Both the position numbers and the translations under genes were made by a program. From NCBI GenBank assembly GCA_023390905.1, contig JAEWBY010000072.1, positions 14,043 through 78,042 of the forward strand: a stretch of 64,000 nt of DNA, given 5' to 3'. How positions within the stretch are numbered: position 1 is the first letter of the stretch; each line of letters begins with the position of its first letter. Source of the DNA: Pseudomonadota bacterium. Lineage in GTDB: Bacteria; Pseudomonadota; Gammaproteobacteria; Xanthomonadales; Xanthomonadaceae. Below are positions 35,571 through 46,445 of this stretch, one piece after another. The notes under the pieces are model-generated. The model was not told the origin of the DNA. It was given only the letters and a program-made list of their open reading frames with translations, and made no database searches.

Positions 35571-36841
35571 ACCGGCGGTGGGTCGAAATCCAGCCGCGCG
35601 CGCGTGCCGCCGGCGGGAGATGGGTCGATATCCAGCCGCCAGCCGAGGTGTTCGCAGAGGCGGGCGATCAGATCCAGGCCGATGCCGCCACCGTCGCGGC
35701 TTTCGCCCCGCGCCAGGCGTGCATAGAGACGGCTGATTTCCTCCGGGCTCATGCCGTGGCCCGGATCGGTGATGACCACGGTGCTGCCTTCGATCTGCAC
35801 CTGCACTTCGCCGCGATCGCTGTGCTCGATCGCGTTGCGCAGCAGGTTGCCGATCGCCGCCTGCACGATGCTGACCGGCGCCACCACACGCGCCGATGGC
35901 AGCGCATCGACGCGCACGCGCAGATCCTTGCCCTCGGCCAGAGGGCGATGATCTTCGACGATCTCCGGCAACAGCTCGTCCAGCGCGATCTCGTCGCTGA
36001 TCGCGGCCAGTCGATGGGGATCCTTCGCCAGTACCAGCAGCAGTGAAAGCAGTTGTTCGATCTGGCGGGCGTTGCGCAGCACGCGCTGCATCTGCTCGCG
36101 CGCGGCCGGCGGCACGCCTTCGTGATCGCTGGCCAGGCGCGCCGCGCCGGAGATCACCGCAATCGGCGTGCGCAGCTCATGGCTGGCGCTGTTGATGAAG
36201 GCGCGCTCGCGTTCGACGTAACGCTCACTGCGCTGCACGTAGTCGTTGAAGGCATCGGCGATGATGCGCATCTCGGTGCTGGCGTCGGGGTCGACCCCAA
36301 TCGACTGGCGGCCCTGTTCGGGCTGCAGGCGCGCAATCTCCCCGGCCATCGTCGCCAGCGGCCGGACCGCGCGGCCCAGCGCCCATGCCAGCAGCAGGCC
36401 GAGCAGCAGCACCGCCGCGAACATGCCCGCGACGATGCCGCTGCTGATGGCTTCCTCGAGCCCTTCGAATTCGGTGATGTCCAGCGCGATGGCCACGCGC
36501 CCTTCGGGCAGATCCTGGATCATCACCACGCGCAGCTTGCCTTCCAGCCATTGCTCGTCATGCAGGCCGGGCGCGAGACCGCGCAGTTCGTCCGGCGCCG
36601 AAGGCGTGCCGTTCCAGTGATAGAGCTTCATGTCCGGGGTGTCGGTCCACTCCCATGACGGATCGGACTGACGGCGCTGCTGGTAGTGCTGGAGTTCGGC
36701 GCGCAGCAGCGAACTCCACACCATCCGCTCGGCTTCTTCGTTGACGACGAGGCCGCCGATGAAGATCGCCACCGACAGCAACGACACGTACAGCAACAAC
36801 CAGCCAAGGATGCGGCGGCGCAGGCTGCGACCGCTCTTCAT
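35558..36841 (-). CDS. Membrane sensor histidine kinase, ColS/PmrB-like
   Basis: 427 residues: membrane helices at about 11-33 and 133-155 enclose a periplasmic sensor of about 100 residues. A HAMP region follows, then the phospho-acceptor SASHELRTPIAVISGA (H221), NLLRNAIEHS, DPGHGMSPEE and GGGIGLDLIARL. The periplasmic domain has Glu-rich spots (NEEAER at 34-39, EFEGLEE at 124-130) resembling the ExxE metal motifs of ColS/PmrB sensors; this is suggestive only. ATG at 36841 overlaps the regulator stop (ATGA), so both come from one transcript. Confidence 0.9.
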   Translation of the reverse strand: MKSGRSLRRRILGWLLLYVSLLSVAIFIGGLVVNEEAERMVWSSLLRAELQHYQQRRQSDPSWEWTDTPDMKLYHWNGTPSAPDELRGLAPGLHDEQWLEGKLRVVMIQDLPEGRVAIALDITEFEGLEEAISSGIVAGMFAAVLLLGLLLAWALGRAVRPLATMAGEIARLQPEQGRQSIGVDPDASTEMRIIADAFNDYVQRSERYVERERAFINSASHELRTPIAVISGAARLASDHEGVPPAAREQMQRVLRNARQIEQLLSLLLVLAKDPHRLAAISDEIALDELLPEIVEDHRPLAEGKDLRVRVDALPSARVVAPVSIVQAAIGNLLRNAIEHSDRGEVQVQIEGSTVVITDPGHGMSPEEISRLYARLARGESRDGGGIGLDLIARLCEHLGWRLDIDPSPAGGTRARLDFDPPPVQAS

Positions 36842-37539
36842 GCCTGCTCTCCGGCGAACTGCGCGCCCTCCGTCGCGGCGATGCGGTAGCCCACGCGCGG
36901 CAGCGTCTGGATCAGCTTGGTGGCAAACGGCCCATCGACACTGCGCCGCAGTTCGTAGATGTGCGAGCGGAGCATGTCGCCATCGGGCGGCGAATCACCC
37001 CACAGCGCGTATTCCAGGCGATCGCGTGTGACCGCGGCGGGACTGGCCTGCATCAGCACCTCCAGCAGCTTGCGGCACGCCGGATACAGATGGATCGGAA
37101 CGCCGGCGCGCGTGGCTTCGAGCGTGGCCAGATCCAGGCGCAGATCACCGACTTCCAGCGTGCGGCTGCGCCCGCGCCCGACGGTGCGCGCGAGCACGGC
37201 TTCCAGCCGCACTTCCAGTTCCGGCAGATCGAACGGCTTGGTGAGATAGTCGTCGGCGCCGGCGCGAAACCCGGCGATCTTGTCGGGCAGCTCGTCGCGC
37301 GCGGTGAGCATGATCACCGGCACGTCACTGCCACCCTGGCGCAGGCGCTTGAGCAGTTCGCGCCCGTCCATGCGCGGCAGCGCCCAGTCCAGCAGCAGCG
37401 CGTCGTACTGCTGCGTGGTGGCTAGGTGCAGGCCGGTCACGCCGTCGGGCGCGACATCCAGCGTGTGGCCGCGCGCTTCGAAATAGTCGAACAGGTTCGC
37501 CACCAGGCTGCGATTGTCTTCGACCACGAGCAGGCGCAT
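36838..37539 (-). CDS. OmpR/PhoP-family response regulator, ColR/PmrA-like
   Basis: 233 residues: receiver domain with VVEDN, phospho-acceptor D51 in ALLLDWALPRMDG, VIMLTARDE and ADDYLTKPFDLPEL, followed by a winged-helix DNA-binding domain ending THIY-like HIYELRRSVDGPFATKLIQTLPRVGYRI. ATG at 37539 is taken as the start; GTG at 37575 would add 12 residues. It faces the PAP2-eptA genes across a 238-base control region, which makes those genes its probable targets. Confidence 0.93.
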   Translation of the reverse strand: MRLLVVEDNRSLVANLFDYFEARGHTLDVAPDGVTGLHLATTQQYDALLLDWALPRMDGRELLKRLRQGGSDVPVIMLTARDELPDKIAGFRAGADDYLTKPFDLPELEVRLEAVLARTVGRGRSRTLEVGDLRLDLATLEATRAGVPIHLYPACRKLLEVLMQASPAAVTRDRLEYALWGDSPPDGDMLRSHIYELRRSVDGPFATKLIQTLPRVGYRIAATEGAQFAGEQA

Positions 37540-37677
37540 GGGGGGCAGCAACGAAGGGGGCGGAAGCGTGACCACTCAGTCTGTGTGCGTTGGTGTCGGA
37601 ATGATGTCGTAGCGATGATTCCCCGGCGGCGCCGGCGGCGCAAGCACAACCGGCACTGAAGCATTCGCGCCGGTCCG

Positions 37678-37721
37678 GGCCGGTTAACCGGCCGCGAATG
37701 CATTTCCGACCGCTTTCCGAC
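37678..37721. promoter_or_regulatory. Palindrome and 11-bp direct repeat between regulator and PAP2-eptA
   Basis: GGCCGGTTAACCGGCC at 37678-37693 is a perfect 16-base palindrome. Ten bases further on, TTTCCGAC occurs at 37703-37710 and again at 37714-37721, an 11-base period. OmpR-family regulators such as PmrA and PhoP bind direct repeats with this spacing. The elements lie 57-100 bases before the PAP2 start and on the upstream side of the regulator gene, so they could serve both directions. Confidence 0.5.
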
Positions 37722-37777
37722 GTTTTCGCCAACAGCATGCGCTCACCCGGCACGGCGCCGGACGGAAGACCGTTTCG

Positions 37778-38578
37778 ATGTCCCGCACACCGCATGTTCC
37801 CGCGGCAGCCATTCCGGCGCCGCCGCACTCTGTCCTGGTCGATCACCGCATGGATCGACGCGCGCTCTGGCCTCTGCTGATCGGCGCGGTGGCGGTGCTC
37901 GCGTTGCAGGCCTTGCGCGGGGATCAATGGCTGGCGGATCGGCTCTACGCCTGGGAAGGACATGACTGGGCACTGCGGCACGCATTTCTCGCCGAGGCCG
38001 TGATCCACGAACTGGGCCGCCGGATCAGCTCGGTGGCGTGGTACGGCGTCGCACTCGCATGGCTGCTCAGCCTCGGCATGGCGCGCATGCAGCACTGGCG
38101 TCGTCCGTTGCTGTTCCTGCTGATCGCCACGTCGATGTCGACCGGCGTGGTCTCCGCGCTCAAGCATGCAACCGGCATGGATTGCCCCTGGGATCTGGCG
38201 CGTTACGGCGGTGCGCGGCCATTCGTGTCGCTGTTCAGCGCGCGATCTTCCCTGTTGCCGCACGCGGCGTGTTTCCCGGCCGGGCACGCGAGCGCGGGGT
38301 ATGCGTGGGTCGCGTTGTATTTCTTCTTCGCCGCGACCCGTCCGCGCCTGCGCTGGCTCGGCCTGGCGATCGGGCTCGGCGCCGGCCTGCTGTTCGGCAT
38401 CACCCAGCAGTTGCGCGGGGCGCACTTTCTCTCGCATGACGTGGCCGCGTTCGCGATCTGCTGGTCGTTGAGCCTGGTCACCTGCCACCTCCTGCTGGCG
38501 CCGCGTCCGCTGGCGTGGATGCGTGAACGCCCTGCGTGGTTGCGTCTGCGCCCGGCCCGGATGGAGATCGTCGAATGA
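37778..38578 (+). CDS. PAP2-family membrane phosphatase of the lipid A module
   Basis: 266 residues with about six membrane helices. PAP2 motifs occur in order: KHATGMDCPWDL (variant of KX6RP, with the Arg-Pro replaced), PAGHASAGYAW (PSGH-like) and RGAHFLSHDVAA (SRX5HX3D). The changed first motif is common in LpxE/LpxT-type and kdo-lipid A phosphatases. Its stop overlaps the eptA start (ATGA), so it likely prepares lipid A or undecaprenyl phosphate in the same pathway as EptA. An internal start at 37850 would still keep all motifs. Confidence 0.87.
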   Translation: MSRTPHVPAAAIPAPPHSVLVDHRMDRRALWPLLIGAVAVLALQALRGDQWLADRLYAWEGHDWALRHAFLAEAVIHELGRRISSVAWYGVALAWLLSLGMARMQHWRRPLLFLLIATSMSTGVVSALKHATGMDCPWDLARYGGARPFVSLFSARSSLLPHAACFPAGHASAGYAWVALYFFFAATRPRLRWLGLAIGLGAGLLFGITQQLRGAHFLSHDVAAFAICWSLSLVTCHLLLAPRPLAWMRERPAWLRLRPARMEIVE

Positions 38579-40236
38579 GCGCGCAACCGTTGTCTTCCGG
38601 ACTGCGATCGATCCGCTCGGGCACGCCGGCATGGCTGCAACGCCGGCCGTCGGTCGGGATCGAATCGCTGCTGGTGGCGGTGAGCCTCTACTTCTCGGTG
38701 TTCAGCAACGGCGCGTTCTGGCGCAACGTGATCGTGGCGCCGACGGTGCAGTGGCGCTTCGCGATCGGACTGTTCGTCATCATCACCGCGGTGCACGCGC
38801 TCCTGCTGGGCCTGCTGGTGTACCGCCGGCATGCACGGCCGATCCTGGCCGTGCTGATCCTGCTCACCGCGCTGGTCACGCATTACATGAACAGTTATGG
38901 CGTCTATGTGGACGCCGACATGCTGCGCAACGTGCTGCACACCGACCGCAAGGAAACCGCCGACCTGCTCGGCTGGGGCCTGCTGTTGCCGGTGCTGTTC
39001 GCGAGCCTGCCGATCGCGCTGCTGTGGCGCATCGAGCTGCGGCCGCGTTCGTGGAAACGCGCCATCGCCATGCGCACCGGATTTCTCACTGGCGCGTTGA
39101 TCGTGGCCGGCATCGCGGCGATGGCCTGCTCGCAGGATCTTTCCTCGCTGATCCGCAACCGCCGCGAGGTGCGCTATCTGGTGACGCCCGCCAACTATCT
39201 GGTGTCGCTCTCGCGCGTTCTCGTCGCCTCACCGCCCGGCACGCCGGTCGCACGCATTCGGATTGGCGAGGACGCGCACCAGCTTCCGGCCCCGGCCGGC
39301 CGCCGTCCGCGATTGCTGGTCATCGTGGTCGGTGAAACCGCGCGCGCCGCCAACTGGGGCCTCAACGGCTATGCACGGCAGACCACGCCGGAGCTGGCGC
39401 GCGCCAACGTCATCAACTTCGCCGACGTCTCCTCCTGCGGCAGCAGCACCGAGGTCTCGCTGCCGTGCATGTTCTCCCCGTACGGGCGGCACGATTACGA
39501 TCAGAAGCGCATCCGCAGCCATGACTCGCTGTTGCACGTGCTCGAGCACGCCGGCATCCGCACCCTGTGGCGAGACAACCAGTCCGGCTGCAAGGACGTG
39601 TGCGACGGGCTCGCGATGCAGAACACGGGCGATGGCAAGGATCCCCGGCTCTGCAACGGCCGGCACTGCTTCGACGAGATCCTGCTGCGGGACCTGGATG
39701 CATCGATTCCGGCCGGGCCCGGGGATCGCGTCGTCGTGCTGCACATGCTGGGCAATCATGGGCCGAATTACTTCGAGCGTTACCCGGCCGCGTTCCGCCA
39801 CTTCACGCCGGTGTGCGAATCCAGTGAACTGGGCGACTGCGATCAGGCGTCCATCGTCAATGCCTACGACAATGCGCTGCTGTACACCGATCACGTGCTG
39901 GCTTCGACGATTGCCACGCTGTCGGCGCAGTCGCGTTATGACGCCGCGATGATCTACCTGTCCGATCACGGCGAGTCGCTGGGCGAGAAGGGCCTGTACC
40001 TGCACGGCATGCCGTACGCGATTGCGCCGTCCGAACAGATGCACGTGCCGATGGTGATGTGGTTCTCGCCGGGTTTCGCCACCGGTGCTCGGCTCGATAC
40101 CCGATGCCTGCGCGCTGAAGCACGCCAGGCGGCAAGCCAGGACAACCTGTTTCCGTCCGTGCTCGGCCTGATGGACGTGCGCACGCAACTCTACGAACGT
40201 GATCGCGATCTGTTCGCCGGTTGCCGGGCGGGGTGA
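38575..40236 (+). CDS. eptA: Phosphoethanolamine-lipid A transferase (EptA/MCR family)
   Basis: 553 residues: five N-terminal membrane helices (EptA_N domain), then a periplasmic sulfatase-fold domain. Zinc and catalytic residues align with EptA/MCR: E254 in VGETARAANWG, nucleophile T292 in CGSSTEVSLPCMFSPY, H395 in MLGNHGPNYF, D464-H465 in LSDHGESLGEKG and H477 in YLHGMPY. Paired cysteines (CGSSTEVSLPC, CKDVC, CNGRHC, CESSELGDC) match the family's disulfides. The enzyme adds phosphoethanolamine to lipid A and lowers affinity for cationic peptides such as polymyxin. Coupled to PAP2 by ATGA, and probably driven by the divergent two-component system. Confidence 0.95.
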   Translation: MSAQPLSSGLRSIRSGTPAWLQRRPSVGIESLLVAVSLYFSVFSNGAFWRNVIVAPTVQWRFAIGLFVIITAVHALLLGLLVYRRHARPILAVLILLTALVTHYMNSYGVYVDADMLRNVLHTDRKETADLLGWGLLLPVLFASLPIALLWRIELRPRSWKRAIAMRTGFLTGALIVAGIAAMACSQDLSSLIRNRREVRYLVTPANYLVSLSRVLVASPPGTPVARIRIGEDAHQLPAPAGRRPRLLVIVVGETARAANWGLNGYARQTTPELARANVINFADVSSCGSSTEVSLPCMFSPYGRHDYDQKRIRSHDSLLHVLEHAGIRTLWRDNQSGCKDVCDGLAMQNTGDGKDPRLCNGRHCFDEILLRDLDASIPAGPGDRVVVLHMLGNHGPNYFERYPAAFRHFTPVCESSELGDCDQASIVNAYDNALLYTDHVLASTIATLSAQSRYDAAMIYLSDHGESLGEKGLYLHGMPYAIAPSEQMHVPMVMWFSPGFATGARLDTRCLRAEARQAASQDNLFPSVLGLMDVRTQLYERDRDLFAGCRAG

Positions 40237-40251
40237 AGTCGGCGGTCGCGC

Positions 40252-40917
40252 TCAGTCTTCTTCGGGTGGCAGCACGATACCATCCGGATCCACCGCCAGG
40301 CGCCCGGCCATCAACACGGCCTGGGTGCGGTTGGTGACGCCGAGCTTGCGCAGGATCGCCGTCACGTGCGCCTTGATGGTGGCTTCGGATACACCGAGGT
40401 CATAGGCAATCTGCTTGTTGAGCCGGCCGACGCCGAGCATCTGCAGCACGCGGAACTGCTGCGGCGTCAGATCGCGCAGGCGCTGCGCGATCTCGTGTTC
40501 GTCACGGCTGATGGCCGGCGCGTTGATCGCCTCGGCCGGCGCCCAGCGCTCGCCATCGAGCACGGCGCCAATGGCCTCGCCGATGGTGTCCGAGTCGGCG
40601 GACTTGGGAATGAAGCCAAGCGCGCCGTGATCCAAGGCGCGACGCATCACCGCCGGTTCCTCGCGCGCGGACACGATCACCACCGGCAGCTGCGGATGCA
40701 GCGCGCGCAGATGCACCAGCGCATTGAAGCCCTGCGCACCCGGCATGTTGAGATCCATCAGCAGCAGATCCGCATCGGCGTGGGCATCCACCAGCGTGTA
40801 AAGCGCCTCGACGCTGTCGGCTTCATGCAACCGCACGCCGGGCAGCACGCGCTGCACCGCCGCGCGCAAGGCTTCGCGGAACAGCGGGTGATCATCGGCG
40901 ATGAGCAGGGTGGGCAT
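40252..40917 (-). CDS. crbR: NarL/LuxR-family response regulator, CrbR/ErdR-like
   Basis: 221 residues: receiver with ADDHPLFREALR, D55 in LLLMDLNMPGAQGF, VVIVSARE and IPKS, then a LuxR-type helix-turn-helix (LTPQQFRVLQMLGVGRLNKQIAYDLGVSEATIKAHVTAILRKLGV). Its position just downstream of acs on the same strand and the CrbS-type sensor 5 kb away identify it as the probable CrbR/ErdR partner controlling acetate use. It is convergent with eptA, separated by 15 bases. Confidence 0.88.
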   Translation of the reverse strand: MPTLLIADDHPLFREALRAAVQRVLPGVRLHEADSVEALYTLVDAHADADLLLMDLNMPGAQGFNALVHLRALHPQLPVVIVSAREEPAVMRRALDHGALGFIPKSADSDTIGEAIGAVLDGERWAPAEAINAPAISRDEHEIAQRLRDLTPQQFRVLQMLGVGRLNKQIAYDLGVSEATIKAHVTAILRKLGVTNRTQAVLMAGRLAVDPDGIVLPPEED

Positions 40918-41010
40918 GTCGGGCGGAGGCTGGGACGGTGGAATGGAGACGGTAGCAGTTTGTCGATAACCGAGAGCCGGTGGCAGGGAGCCGCGGATCG
41001 AAAGTCCTCC

Positions 41011-41042
41011 ACCGGCTACCGGCTACCGGCTACCGGCTACCG
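41011..41042. repeat. Tandem heptamer (ACCGGCT)x4.6 between acs and crbR
   Basis: Four complete copies of ACCGGCT plus ACCG at 41011-41042, in the 171-base gap between acs and crbR. The unit count could vary between strains. It lies in the transcribed spacer if acs and crbR share a message. Confidence 0.85.
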
Positions 41043-41088
41043 TCAACCAGCATACGGGTGCCGAGCGCGATCGTCTCCCCGGCCGGCC

Positions 41089-43032
<1,944 letters not shown>

Positions 43033-43354
43033 GGGTCCTCCCGGGACGATGATGCGTTGGACGAAGATGGATTCTGGCAAGAATTCCCGTTTCACTGCGA
43101 GCGATCGTGGCGATGAAGCGGGGTGCGCTGTGGCCGAGTTTGACGCAAACGGCCGTGCGGCATCGCAGCAACCAGCTTAGACGATCGTATTAAAACGCTG
43201 GGCGCGTCGTGATCGGCGCACGCGCAGGAGCCGTTTTTCAGCGGTCCGCGTGCGCCCGCCGCCGTCATTCGACTAATGGTGAATATGCGTTGCGATGACG
43301 CCGGGCAAGTCTCCGCGACGTGCTTCATCAGCGCATCGTTCAACGGGAGGGGTT
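43033..43354. promoter_or_regulatory. Divergent control region between acs and the DcaP/MHS transporter genes
   Basis: This 322-base gene-free stretch must hold promoters for acs (minus) and the porin-transporter pair (plus). An imperfect dyad CGTATTAAAACG lies at 43186-43197, the most A+T-rich spot in the region, and TTGACG occurs at 43139-43144. No full sigma-54 site is visible. A CrbR-type regulator could act here; that is inference from gene order. Confidence 0.4.
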
Positions 43355-44752
43355 ATGACGACACGTTTATTGGCGAAGGCGCGGCGGCCGCTGGCTGCCG
43401 CGGTTCTGATCGCACTGGTCGCACCGGGCATGGCCTGGGCGCAGACCGCGAAGGAGAAAGCGCTCGAGGCCCGCGTGGCCGAGCTCGAGCGGCAGGTGCA
43501 GCTGCTGCTGAGCGCGCAGCAACAGCAGCAGGGCCAGATCACGCAGGCACAGACGCAGATCACCGAGGTCAAGACCGCGCAGGCGCAGGCCCCCGCGGCG
43601 CCGGCCGGCAAGCAGCCGATCCAGAGCACCACCATCACCACCGCCGCCAATCCCGGCACGGTGTTCTCGTATGGCGGCTTCATCAAGCTCGATGCCATGG
43701 CCACCGACACCAGCGACGGCCGAATCGCCGACGGTTCTTCCGGACGCCTGTTCTACGTGCCCAGCACGATCCCGGTGGGTGGCGCGACCGCCGATGGCGG
43801 CGATCCGTACACCGATTTCCATGCGCAGTTCTCGCGCTTCTGGCTGAGCGCCGACAACACCACCGACAACGGCGACAAGTTCAAGGCCTACGTGGAGATG
43901 GATTTCTTCGGCGGCGGCAGCAATGCGCTGGCCGGCAACGAGATCGCCACCAACACCTACGCCGTCACGCTGCGCCAGGCCTACGTGAGCTGGAACAACT
44001 GGCTGGCCGGCCAGACCTGGTCGAACTTCCAGGACACGGCCGCGCTGCCGGATGCGGTGGATTTCGTCGGCGTCACCGACGGCACCACTTTCGTGCGGCA
44101 GGCGCAGGTGCGCTACACGAAGGGGCCGTGGTCGTTCTCGGCGGAAAACCCGCAGACCACGTTGCAGTCGTATGCACCGCTCGCCACCGCGGCCGGCGCA
44201 CGCACCAGCACCGGCGACAACGTGATGCCGGATCTGACCGCGCGCTACAACATCAAGGGCGACTGGGGCCACTTCTCGGTCGCCGCGCTGCTGCGCCAGT
44301 TCAAGTCCGCCGGCAACACCGCCTCGGGCGGCGCGGTAAGCGTGTCGGGCAAGTTCAATCTCGGCGCCCACGATGACATCCGTTACATGGCCAACGCCGG
44401 CAGCGGCATCGGCCGCTACATGGCTTTCGGCCTGGGCAGCGATGTCATGCAGGAAGCCAACGGCGACATCGAGGCGCTCGACGGCTACGGCGGCTTCGTC
44501 GCCTGGCGCCATGTGTTCAGTCCAAAGCTGCGCAGCAACGTGATGTATTCGGCGGCGCACTTCGACAACGACCCCGGTCTGATCGGTTGGGGCGTGACAG
44601 AACGTTCGCAGTCCTACCACCTCAACCTGATCTACTCGCCGTTCCCGAAACTGGACATCGGCGCGGAGGTCGGCTGGGGCCAGCGTTCGCTCGAGGATGA
44701 TCGCGAAGGCGACATCAAACGTCTGCAAACCACCGTCAAGTACTCGTTCTGA
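43355..44752 (+). CDS. DcaP-like outer-membrane porin
   Basis: 465 residues: signal peptide (about 1-29, ending AWAQ), a periplasmic coiled coil (residues 30-75, with EKALEARVAELERQVQLLL and a QQQQQ run), then a beta-barrel with alternating residues ending in the outer-membrane signature VKYSF. The coiled-coil-plus-barrel layout and YGGFIKLDAM opening match DcaP, the trimeric porin that admits dicarboxylates and other small organic acids in Acinetobacter. ATG at 43355 is preceded by GGGAGGGG. The MHS transporter starts eight bases after the stop. Confidence 0.88.
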   Translation: MTTRLLAKARRPLAAAVLIALVAPGMAWAQTAKEKALEARVAELERQVQLLLSAQQQQQGQITQAQTQITEVKTAQAQAPAAPAGKQPIQSTTITTAANPGTVFSYGGFIKLDAMATDTSDGRIADGSSGRLFYVPSTIPVGGATADGGDPYTDFHAQFSRFWLSADNTTDNGDKFKAYVEMDFFGGGSNALAGNEIATNTYAVTLRQAYVSWNNWLAGQTWSNFQDTAALPDAVDFVGVTDGTTFVRQAQVRYTKGPWSFSAENPQTTLQSYAPLATAAGARTSTGDNVMPDLTARYNIKGDWGHFSVAALLRQFKSAGNTASGGAVSVSGKFNLGAHDDIRYMANAGSGIGRYMAFGLGSDVMQEANGDIEALDGYGGFVAWRHVFSPKLRSNVMYSAAHFDNDPGLIGWGVTERSQSYHLNLIYSPFPKLDIGAEVGWGQRSLEDDREGDIKRLQTTVKYSF

Positions 44753-44760
44753 GGGGAACC

Positions 44761-46422
44761 ATGAACGCGACCATCATCAAGCACACGCCCGCGGGTGAAC
44801 TGACCCGCGGCCACAAGAAAGTCATCTTCGCTTCCAGCCTCGGCACCGTCTTCGAGTGGTACGACTTCTATCTGTACGGCTCGCTGGCGGCGATCATCGC
44901 CAAGCAGTTCTTCAGCGGCGTCAACGAGACCACCGGCTTCATCTTCGCGCTGCTCGCGTTCGCGGCCGGTTTCGCGGTGCGTCCGTTCGGTGCGGCATTC
45001 TTCGGCAGCCTGGGCGATCGCATCGGCCGCAAGTACACCTTCCTGGTCACCATCGTGATCATGGGCCTGTCGACGTTCATCGTCGGCGTGTTGCCGAACT
45101 ACGCATCAATCGGCGTGGCCGCGCCGGTCATCCTGATCGTCCTGCGGTTGCTGCAGGGCCTGGCGCTGGGTGGCGAATACGGCGGCGCGGCGACCTACGT
45201 GGCCGAGCATGCACCCAACGGCAAGCGCGGTCTGTACACGAGCTTCATCCAGACCACCGCCACGCTGGGCCTGTTCCTCTCGCTGCTGGTGATCCTCGGC
45301 TGCCGCGTTTCACTGGGCACCGAGGCATTCGAAGCCTGGGGCTGGCGCATTCCGTTCCTGGTGTCGATCGTGCTGCTCGGCGTGTCGGTGTGGATCCGCA
45401 TGCAGCTGAGCGAATCGCCGCTGTTCCAGCAGATGAAGTCCGAAGGCAAAGGTTCCAAGAAGCCCTTCCGTGACAGCCTGAAGGGCGGCAACCTCAAGCT
45501 GATGCTGCTGGTGCTGCTCGGCGCGACCGCCGGCCAGGCGGTGGTGTGGTACGGCGGCCAGTTCTATTCGCTGTTCTTCATGACGCAGGCGCTGAAGGTC
45601 GATGCGACCACCGCCAACCTGCTGATTGCCGGCGCGCTGGCGCTCGCCACGCCGTTCTTCATCTTCTTCGGCTGGCTGTCCGATCGCATCGGCCGCAAGA
45701 AGATCATTCTCGCCGGCTGCCTGCTGGCCGCGGTGACCTACTTCCCGATCTTCAAGGGACTGACGCACTACGCCAATCCGGGTGTCGAAGAAGCCCGCGC
45801 CAAGTCACCGGCGGTGGTGATCGCCGATCCGGCCACGTGCAGCTTCCAGTTCGATCCGGCCGGCGTGCGCAAGTTCACCAGTTCCTGCGACGTCGCCACC
45901 GCCGCGCTCACCAAGGCCGGCGTGCCGTACACCGTGCAGGCGGCTCCGGCCGGCTCGCTGGCGAAGGTGGAAGTGGGCGGACAGGGCGTGGATTCGTACG
46001 AAGCCGCCGGTCTGTCGAAGGATGATGCGAAAGCCGCAGGCACCGATCTGGGCGGGCGCCTGAAGACCGCCCTGACCGCCGCCGGTTATCCGGAAAAGGC
46101 CGACCCGGCCCGCATCAACATCCCGATGACGCTGTTCCTGCTGTGGGTGCTGGTGATCTACGTGACGATGGTCTACGGGCCGATCGCGGCGTATCTGGTC
46201 GAACTGTTCCCGACCCGCATCCGCTACACCTCGATGTCGCTGCCGTACCACATCGGCAACGGCTGGTTCGGCGGATTCCTCCCGGCGATCTCCTTCGCCC
46301 TGGTGGCCGGCACCGGCAACATGTACTACGGCCTGTGGTATCCGATCGGCATCGCGGTGATGACGCTGGTGATCGGCGCGCTGTTCTTGCGCGAAACCAA
46401 GGATGTGGATATCACGGCGTAA
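44761..46422 (+). CDS. MHS-family MFS transporter (organic-acid/proton symporter) with large periplasmic loop
   Basis: 553 residues, 12 membrane helices. The MHS signatures are clear: FEWYDFYLYGSLAA, RPFGAAFFGSLGDRIGRKYTF, LRLLQGLALGGEYGGAATYVAEHAP and LSDRIGRKKIIL. An unusual insert of about 115 residues (335-450) with two cysteines lies between helices 8 and 9. Relatives move alpha-ketoglutarate, shikimate, citrate or proline; here acetate or a related acid is suggested by the divergent acs gene and the DcaP porin. GAGGGGAACC before the ATG is the ribosome site. A terminator hairpin follows. Confidence 0.9.
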   Translation: MNATIIKHTPAGELTRGHKKVIFASSLGTVFEWYDFYLYGSLAAIIAKQFFSGVNETTGFIFALLAFAAGFAVRPFGAAFFGSLGDRIGRKYTFLVTIVIMGLSTFIVGVLPNYASIGVAAPVILIVLRLLQGLALGGEYGGAATYVAEHAPNGKRGLYTSFIQTTATLGLFLSLLVILGCRVSLGTEAFEAWGWRIPFLVSIVLLGVSVWIRMQLSESPLFQQMKSEGKGSKKPFRDSLKGGNLKLMLLVLLGATAGQAVVWYGGQFYSLFFMTQALKVDATTANLLIAGALALATPFFIFFGWLSDRIGRKKIILAGCLLAAVTYFPIFKGLTHYANPGVEEARAKSPAVVIADPATCSFQFDPAGVRKFTSSCDVATAALTKAGVPYTVQAAPAGSLAKVEVGGQGVDSYEAAGLSKDDAKAAGTDLGGRLKTALTAAGYPEKADPARINIPMTLFLLWVLVIYVTMVYGPIAAYLVELFPTRIRYTSMSLPYHIGNGWFGGFLPAISFALVAGTGNMYYGLWYPIGIAVMTLVIGALFLRETKDVDITA

Positions 46423-46445
46423 TCGGCCTGGAAGGATGATGCAGA

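Noticed and set aside
41011..41042. CRISPR-like array
   Set aside because: Direct 7-bp tandem units without spacers; no cas gene in the window.
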